DNA from: DASQDN01 sp963825845
Lineage (GTDB): Bacteria; Acidobacteriota; Terriglobia; Bryobacterales; Bryobacteraceae
Direction: 5' to 3'
NCBI GenBank assembly: GCA_963825845.1
Contig: CAWGVL010000040.1
Coordinates: 1-64,000 of the forward strand
DNA: 64,000 bases
The position numbers and the translations under genes were made by a program. Position 1 is the stretch's first letter, and the number at the start of each line of letters is the position of its first letter. Positions 58,822 through 64,000 of this stretch are shown in pieces. The notes beneath the pieces were generated by a model, which saw nothing but the letters and a program-made list of their open reading frames with translations, ran no database searches and was not told the origin of the DNA.

Positions 58822-60503
58822 AACTCCCTCCGTTTCATCTGTTCGATGATGTGGGCGGAGGCCCGCGCGGCGAGGGCTCCTATAGTCAGGGTCGGCCCGT
58901 AACCTCCCGATGTCACAAAGGAAGCGCCATCAACGACGAACAGATTCTTGGCGTCGTGCGCCTGGTTGTACTTGTTGAGAACGCTCTGCTTAGGATTGCT
59001 GCCCATGCGGGCGGTACCCATATCGTGGATGGCTGCGCCCGGGTCAGCAAGATCGCGCGTCACCCGCACATGCTCCGCTCCCAATTTGCGGAATAACGCC
59101 AGCAGGTTTTCGCGCGCATCTTTGGCCATCTCGATTTCGTTTTCGCTCCAGCGGCAATGGATTTTCAGCACCGGAATGCCCCACGCGTCCACCACCTTTC
59201 TGTCGATCTCTACATAGTTGTCCCAGCGGGCCAGCATCTCGCCTCGGGTATTGAAGCCGAGCGGCGATGTGTAATAACTGCGAACTGTCTTCTTGAAGCT
59301 GGCGCCGTAGCCGATCATAGTTCGGGCGTAGGCGGGAAAAAGGCGCGCTCCGGAACTGCCCTCGTGAACATAGGACCGGAGGAACTTGGGGTGACGCGAC
59401 TCGATATTGCGGTAAGCTACGATATCAATCCCGCTCGCCTTACCGTCTTCATTCACTACCTCCCGGTCGCGCAACTGAGGCAGCAGCCCGCTGATATTCG
59501 GGCCGACAATATTGTCCATCAGGTAATGGCCCAGCACACCGCTGGAATTTGCCAGCCCGTTAGGCCAGAAGCGGGAAACGGAATTCAACAGGATACGTGT
59601 GGACTCCAATGCCGAAGCACCTAAGACAATCACGCGGCCCTTGGCTTCATAGGGCTTTTTACTGCCACGATCGAAAAACAGAACGCCCCTGGGCTTCCCG
59701 TTCTCGTCCACCCGAATCTCCCGCACAACAGCGTCGCTGCAGAGCGTGAGTCGTCCGGTTTTGGCCGCGGCCGGAAGAGTATCGGAGATAGAGTTCCAGA
59801 AAGCTCCGGCGTCGCAACCGCGGCCGCAACTTCCGCAATAATGACAAGCAGCCAGGCCATTCACACTCCGGGAACGCTGCGCCGCTCGCTTGGGAATCAC
59901 CCGCATGCCCAACCCCATGCCAGGAGCCAGTTTCTGCACGATCCGCTCGCCGCAGTTCAGGGCGAAGGGCGGCAGATACTTGCCATCCGGAAGGTGTGGA
60001 ATGTTCTCGATCGAGCCGGCTACGCCGATGAAGGCTTCTACCTTATCGTAAAAAGGGGCTAGCTCCTCGTACGTTATGGGCCAGTTTTCGCCATAGCCGT
60101 CGCGGTCTGCTGCTTTGAAATCGAAGTTACTTAGCCGGCGCGCGTTGCGGCTCCAATGCAGGATCTTGCCTCCCACGCAGCGAGACCGTACCCACGTGTA
60201 GGGCTGATCCGGTGGCGTTGTATAAGGATGCTGAGGGTCTTCGATGTAGAGCGCCCGTGTGTATTCGTCGGTATAAATCTGATTTGGATAGACCTTCTGT
60301 CGATCGCCGGGCCGGTCAAAACCGCGAAACGGCATCTGGTACGGCCAACTATGCGTGTGGAAGTCCTTCGCCGGATCCAGCCGTGGCCCTGCTTCGAGCA
60401 ACAGGACCTGCAGCCCGCCTTCGGTCAGTTCCTTTGCAGCCATACCACCTGCCGCTCCGGAACCGACCACGATGGCATCGTAGGTCTTTTTAAGATCAAT
60501 CAT
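58818..60503 (-). CDS. GMC-family oxidoreductase (gluconate/sugar dehydrogenase-type flavoprotein)
   Basis: 561 residues. The FAD loop is YDAIVVGSGAAGGMAAKELT (~8-28). The cysteine-rich CHYCGSCGRGCDAGAF may bind a metal cluster or heme partner. The C-terminal boxes are AIHDMGTARMG and NLFVVDGASFVTSGGYGPTL. With the subunit-3 protein it should oxidise a sugar or sugar acid in the periplasm. It overlaps the TonB-receptor stop by 1 nt (TGATG). Confidence 0.92.
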   Translation of the reverse strand: MIDLKKTYDAIVVGSGAAGGMAAKELTEGGLQVLLLEAGPRLDPAKDFHTHSWPYQMPFRGFDRPGDRQKVYPNQIYTDEYTRALYIEDPQHPYTTPPDQPYTWVRSRCVGGKILHWSRNARRLSNFDFKAADRDGYGENWPITYEELAPFYDKVEAFIGVAGSIENIPHLPDGKYLPPFALNCGERIVQKLAPGMGLGMRVIPKRAAQRSRSVNGLAACHYCGSCGRGCDAGAFWNSISDTLPAAAKTGRLTLCSDAVVREIRVDENGKPRGVLFFDRGSKKPYEAKGRVIVLGASALESTRILLNSVSRFWPNGLANSSGVLGHYLMDNIVGPNISGLLPQLRDREVVNEDGKASGIDIVAYRNIESRHPKFLRSYVHEGSSGARLFPAYARTMIGYGASFKKTVRSYYTSPLGFNTRGEMLARWDNYVEIDRKVVDAWGIPVLKIHCRWSENEIEMAKDARENLLALFRKLGAEHVRVTRDLADPGAAIHDMGTARMGSNPKQSVLNKYNQAHDAKNLFVVDGASFVTSGGYGPTLTIGALAARASAHIIEQMKRREL

Positions 60504-63500
60504 CAGAACGAAATCTTGATGGCGAGTTGCAGAATGCGCGGATCGCCATCGGTGCTGGTCAATCTGCCGAAGTTCGAGTTGGTGATGCCGGTATTCGGCA
60601 GCCCGAAGTTTGTCCGATTGAATAGATTGAAAGCCTCAAACCGGAACTGCCCGATGCCACACTCACCCAACATAGGAAGGGGGAAGCCCTTGACCATGGA
60701 GATATCGAAATTGGAGAAGCCCGGGCCTTCGAGAATGTTCCGGCCGAGAGTTCCCAGCGTATTTGGCGCCGGATTGCGGAAGCGGGTTGTGTCGAAATAT
60801 TTGTCGACCTTTTCGCCTTTGCTGCGGTCGCTCGGCAGCACGGGGTTGCCCGACGCCGATCAAATCGACGCGGTGCGCCGGCAATCCCTGCCAGCGGGTC
60901 ACCCGTTGCTGCGATGGTGAAGAACCGGCCCGACTGAAGGGTCAGAATGCCCGAAAATTTCCAGTCGCGTGTGAGCGCCTTGGCCACGACACCGCGATTT
61001 GACGCCCGGAAGATCCCATACATAGGAGCCGACAAACCGATGCCTCCGGTCGCCGGTAGTGGATCCATGGCCCAGGAAGAAGTTGAAGGGATTCGAGAAC
61101 GGCGCGTCCTGTGCTGCCTGGTTTCGCGATTGATAATCCAGCGCTTTTGACCAGGTGTAAGAAGTCAGGACGGTGAACCCCCGGCTGTAACGCTTGTCGA
61201 GCGAAACCTGGAGCGAGTTGTAGGACGAGTTGAGCCCGTGAAAGAACCGACGATCCGTGAGTAACCTTGGATCGGCCGGCGCTCATCGATGGTTGCGCGA
61301 TTCTGCGCTAGTGTCAGATTCGGATTGTAGATCGGCGCGTTCTGGTCGTACTCGCCTTTCAGATGGCCGACTGCGTGCCTACGTAGGCGATCCGCAACCG
61401 GGTATCTTTGAACGAATTCGCGCTCGACCGTGAAGTTCCATTGGTGTGTGTAGGAGGTGACCCATTTCCCATCCACAACAATGGTTTCGAGCGGGCTGTC
61501 AAAAGGACTATCCGGCCCGAAGCTCGACAGCGGAAATCTATTGCTGGATTCCCGCCCTGCGTACGGGTTTTCCAGTTGTCCATCGAAGAACAGCGTGCTG
61601 TAGCTGAATGGGGCAACATTATTGGCATTGTTCGAGACCCAGAGCTGAGGAGCATCGTAATAGATTCCGTATCCGCTCCGGATAGCAGTTTTGCCATCTC
61701 CAAATGGATCCCAGGCGAAGCCCACGCGCGGCGCGAAGTTGTTGTAGTCCCGTTCGGCGACCGGCCCGGGGATTTTACCCCCTTGCGGGTTGTCGTCACC
61801 GTAGTACAGAAGGCCCGGCGGGAGCATTCAGGAAGACCTTTGATTCACTCCCTTCTGGTAATTTCCCAGATCAAATGTCTGGTTGCGGTTCATAGTGTCG
61901 CTGATGAAGTCGAAAGGCTCCCAACGAAGGGCCAAGTTTATCGTGAGCCGGCGGCTTACGCGCCAAACGTCCCCAATAAAGAAGCCCTTTCGTAAACTGC
62001 CGGCGGTTTCCAGTTCGCCGTTGTTCTGCGTGAAGTTGGAAAATCGGCCGAGCATGAAGTCCGCGCGGTCGAAACCCGGTGAGCTGCCGCCGGCCGGTCA
62101 CGTGCCCGTCAAACTGCCAAGCTCCGGAGCTGTGGAAAACCGTATCTTCGTTGTACTGACTCCAGGCGAACTGGGCGCCCCAGCTCAGCGTGTGCGCGCC
62201 TTTGGTCCAGCTCCAGTCATGCATGATCTCCTCGGTGGCCCGGTTGAAGCCGACCTTCGGGTCGCTGCTTGATGCTGGCGCCGCTATTGGTCATGGACAC
62301 GGCCACGTCATTCGAAGCAGCGTAAACGTTAAGCCCAAAACTGTTGACGCTCTTGTCGAAATCACTGATCGACTGGCTCACCTGGTGCATCCCAGTGATC
62401 TGCGTATGCGTTAGTAGCCCAGGCTGGATCACGAAGTTGTGCGACAGCGTGGCATTGCTGCGTGTCTTGATAACCTTGCACGCGCCCCGCGTGAATGTTA
62501 TCCGAGGGCGAGTGGTAGGGATTGTTCTGATGGTTCTCGAACACCCGGAACAGGAGGTTGTGTTTGTCGTTCACGACATAGTCGAGGCGGCCAATATATT
62601 GCTTTCCGTTTTCCGGAATGGAAATGGTGTAGCGGGTGAAGCCTTCCGCGTCGGGCAACGGCGAGACCGTTAGCAGTTTCAGCGCCCCAGGCGAAAGGCG
62701 GTTTTGCGGAATAATGTTCTGCGGAAAGGGCGCCTTGGTTAGGGGATCGTAAATAGTGATCGGGTTAGAGGAAAAGTCACCCTGGCGCTCGGCCGCAGTC
62801 AGGGTCTGAACGCGCGTGGCGCCCGAAGCCGTACGAATCCACAACTGCTGGTAGCCGCCAAAAGCAAACAGCTTGTTCCGGAGAAGCGGACCGCCCAGCG
62901 TAAAACCGGCCTGATTGCGCTTGAGTTGATCCTGCTGGCGCGAGAAGAAATTGCTGGCGTTCAATGCCGTATTTCGCACGAACCAGAACCCATCGCCGTG
63001 GATCTTGTTCGTGCCGGCCTTGGTCACCACGTTCACCGCGCCTGCTGAGGTGTTGCCTTGGTCCAGCGACATATTGCTGGTCTCCACCGAGAATTCCTGT
63101 ACGGCATCCGGGAACGGAAACGGGAGGTTGGTGTTCATCAGGCTATCCATGTTCGTGCCGCCGTCCAGCGTGAAGCGAACATTGTTATTGCGCGATCCGT
63201 TGACCGAGAATTCCTTGGTGCCGCGGGGCCGCCAACTGCTGCTGATATCTCCCGTGTTGCTGCCGAACGCGACGACTCCGGTCGCCAGCAATGCCAAATC
63301 GGCGGCATTGCGACCATTCAGGGGCAATTCGACCACACGAGCCTGATTGATGGTTTCCTTGATCGTGGACGAGCGCACTTCGACCTGCGATGCCGCCGCA
63401 TCAACTGAAACTGTGGTTTTGATGTCGCCGACCTCGAGCGTCACATCGACTTTCACGTTCTCATTCGCCTGCAGCAGTATGCCGGTACGCTGGTAGCGTT

Positions 63501-63750
63501 TGAACGCCGGCTGTTCCACTGCGAGCGAGTAGGCTCCGATCGGAAGCGAAGAGAAAAGATACTGCCCATTTTCATCGGCTACAATCTTGCGAATTTGGCC
63601 CGTGCTGTCACTGACCAAGGTCACCGATGAGCCCGGAATGGCAGCTCCCTGGTTATCAGAAATTCCGCCAAAAATGGCGGCGGTATCGCGTGACTGTCCG
63701 CACAGCATTGCTGTCCACACGATTGACGAACAAATCACCAGAGCGCGCAT
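60503..63750 (-). CDS. TonB-dependent receptor, Oar-like, with carboxypeptidase-regulatory domain (frameshifted)
   Basis: ~1080 codons. Signal peptide MRALVICSSIVWTAMLCGQS. The carboxypeptidase-regulatory domain (~26-105) has GGISDNQGAAIPGSSVTLVS and NGQYLFSSLPIGAYSLAV. The plug has ELPLNGRNAADLALLATGVV and FSVNGSRNNNVRFTLDGGTN. The barrel follows and ends in GQFRFEAFNLFNRTNFGLPN then TGITNSNFGRLTSTDGDPRI, as is typical of Acidobacteriota. The frame is open to ~62370 and then breaks near 62370, 62060, 61840, 61180, 60970 and 60850. It probably imports the substrate of the downstream GMC enzyme. Confidence 0.87.
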
Positions 63751-63770
63751 CGTTCACCTCCCCTTCCAAT

Positions 63771-64000
63771 TCAATCCTTCAGTTCCAAAGCAATTGCTCC
63801 GAATGTTTGCTCGCGAAAGTTCTCCGGCAGATGCTCGATCTTCGAACTTGGAACCTGTCCGGCTTTGCCGGTGATCTCTTCGGCCCTGCCATCCAGACAG
63901 GTGAATCGAAATTGTGGCGTCGGCGAGCATCACACGACCATACGAGACGGCCATGCGTGACCGACTTCTTACGGCGTCCGTACATGATCCGCAGCAGCAG
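63771..64000 (-). CDS. 3' end of an unrecognised gene, cut by the window
   Basis: The minus strand ends DGRAEEITGKAGQVPSSKIE, HLPENFREQTFGAIALELKD with a stop at 63771-63773, 21 bp before the TonB-receptor start. The frame breaks near 63895. This looks coding, but the family was not recognised. Confidence 0.4.

Noticed and set aside
1..64000. tRNA, rRNA, CRISPR arrays and known riboswitches (including an SAH riboswitch before ahcY)
   Set aside because: I looked for T-loop signatures, direct-repeat arrays and conserved aptamer cores and found none I could support by eye. A covariance-model scan would be decisive.

Overview
The window looks like genomic DNA of a soil-type Acidobacteriota (Bryobacterales/Solibacter-like). 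The clues are a VWFA-related acidobacterial-domain protein, an Oar-like TonB receptor with an N-terminal carboxypeptidase-regulatory domain, a Ser/Thr kinase fused to a TolB-type propeller, several secreted proteins of acidobacterial style, and high GC throughout. No rRNA, tRNA or CRISPR array was recognised. Many genes carry single-base frameshifts, often in short homopolymers, inside otherwise well-conserved families. This looks like residual long-read indel error more than biological decay.

The dominant structure is a giant inverted repeat. Bases 1-9141 fold back on 9153-~18345 around an 11-base spacer (9142-9152) that lies inside kdpA. Both arms carry the same genes in mirror order: half of kdpA, kdpF plus a 28-codon upstream ORF, a Gfo/Idh/MocA oxidoreductase, two paralogous small membrane proteins, a rhomboid protease, a VWFA-domain protein, a biotin carboxylase, a carboxypeptidase-regulatory-like secreted protein and a second secreted protein. 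The arms differ mostly by indels, break the same genes at different places, and diverge more with distance from the axis. A fold-back (palindromic chimera) read at a contig end explains this better than biology. The left arm should be treated as a low-quality duplicate and the right arm as the better, though not error-free, copy.

18.3-22.0 kb holds an ATP-dependent DNA ligase, two YCII/DGPF-domain proteins and an ECF42-type sigma factor, all frameshifted. 22.2-25.6 kb is an overlapping three-gene operon: circularly permuted ATP-grasp, alpha-E protein, transglutaminase. This is a predicted but little-studied peptide/amide-ligase system. 25.6-31.8 kb holds an acid phosphatase, ahcY facing an ArsR-methyltransferase regulator across a 26-bp near-perfect palindrome, a phosphofructokinase with PPi-type signature residues, and an orphan terminase-like ATPase beside a SxxNGxxS-type protein. 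31.9-34.7 kb is the kinase.

34.9-52.5 kb is accessory DNA. It has a tyrosine recombinase/IS91-type transposase pair, a broken HEPN/Toprim-associated protein and a PD-(D/E)XK-like nuclease (a probable defence patch), pssA, a truncated DHFR-like gene, a mandelate-racemase-type enzyme, a lipocalin, an IS630 element, an SMP-30-type protein, a BrnT-like toxin with its antitoxin, a PQQ-type sugar dehydrogenase, a methyltransferase fragment, an alpha/beta hydrolase, a BBE-type FAD oxidoreductase and an isoprenylcysteine-methyltransferase remnant. A short repeat with core GAGAAGTCG recurs in the spacers here. 52.6-64.0 kb holds an RluA-type protein with an unusual catalytic motif, a membrane protein, an NAD(P)-binding protein, an amidase, a hypothetical protein, and an operon of TonB receptor, GMC oxidoreductase and gluconate-dehydrogenase subunit-3-like protein.
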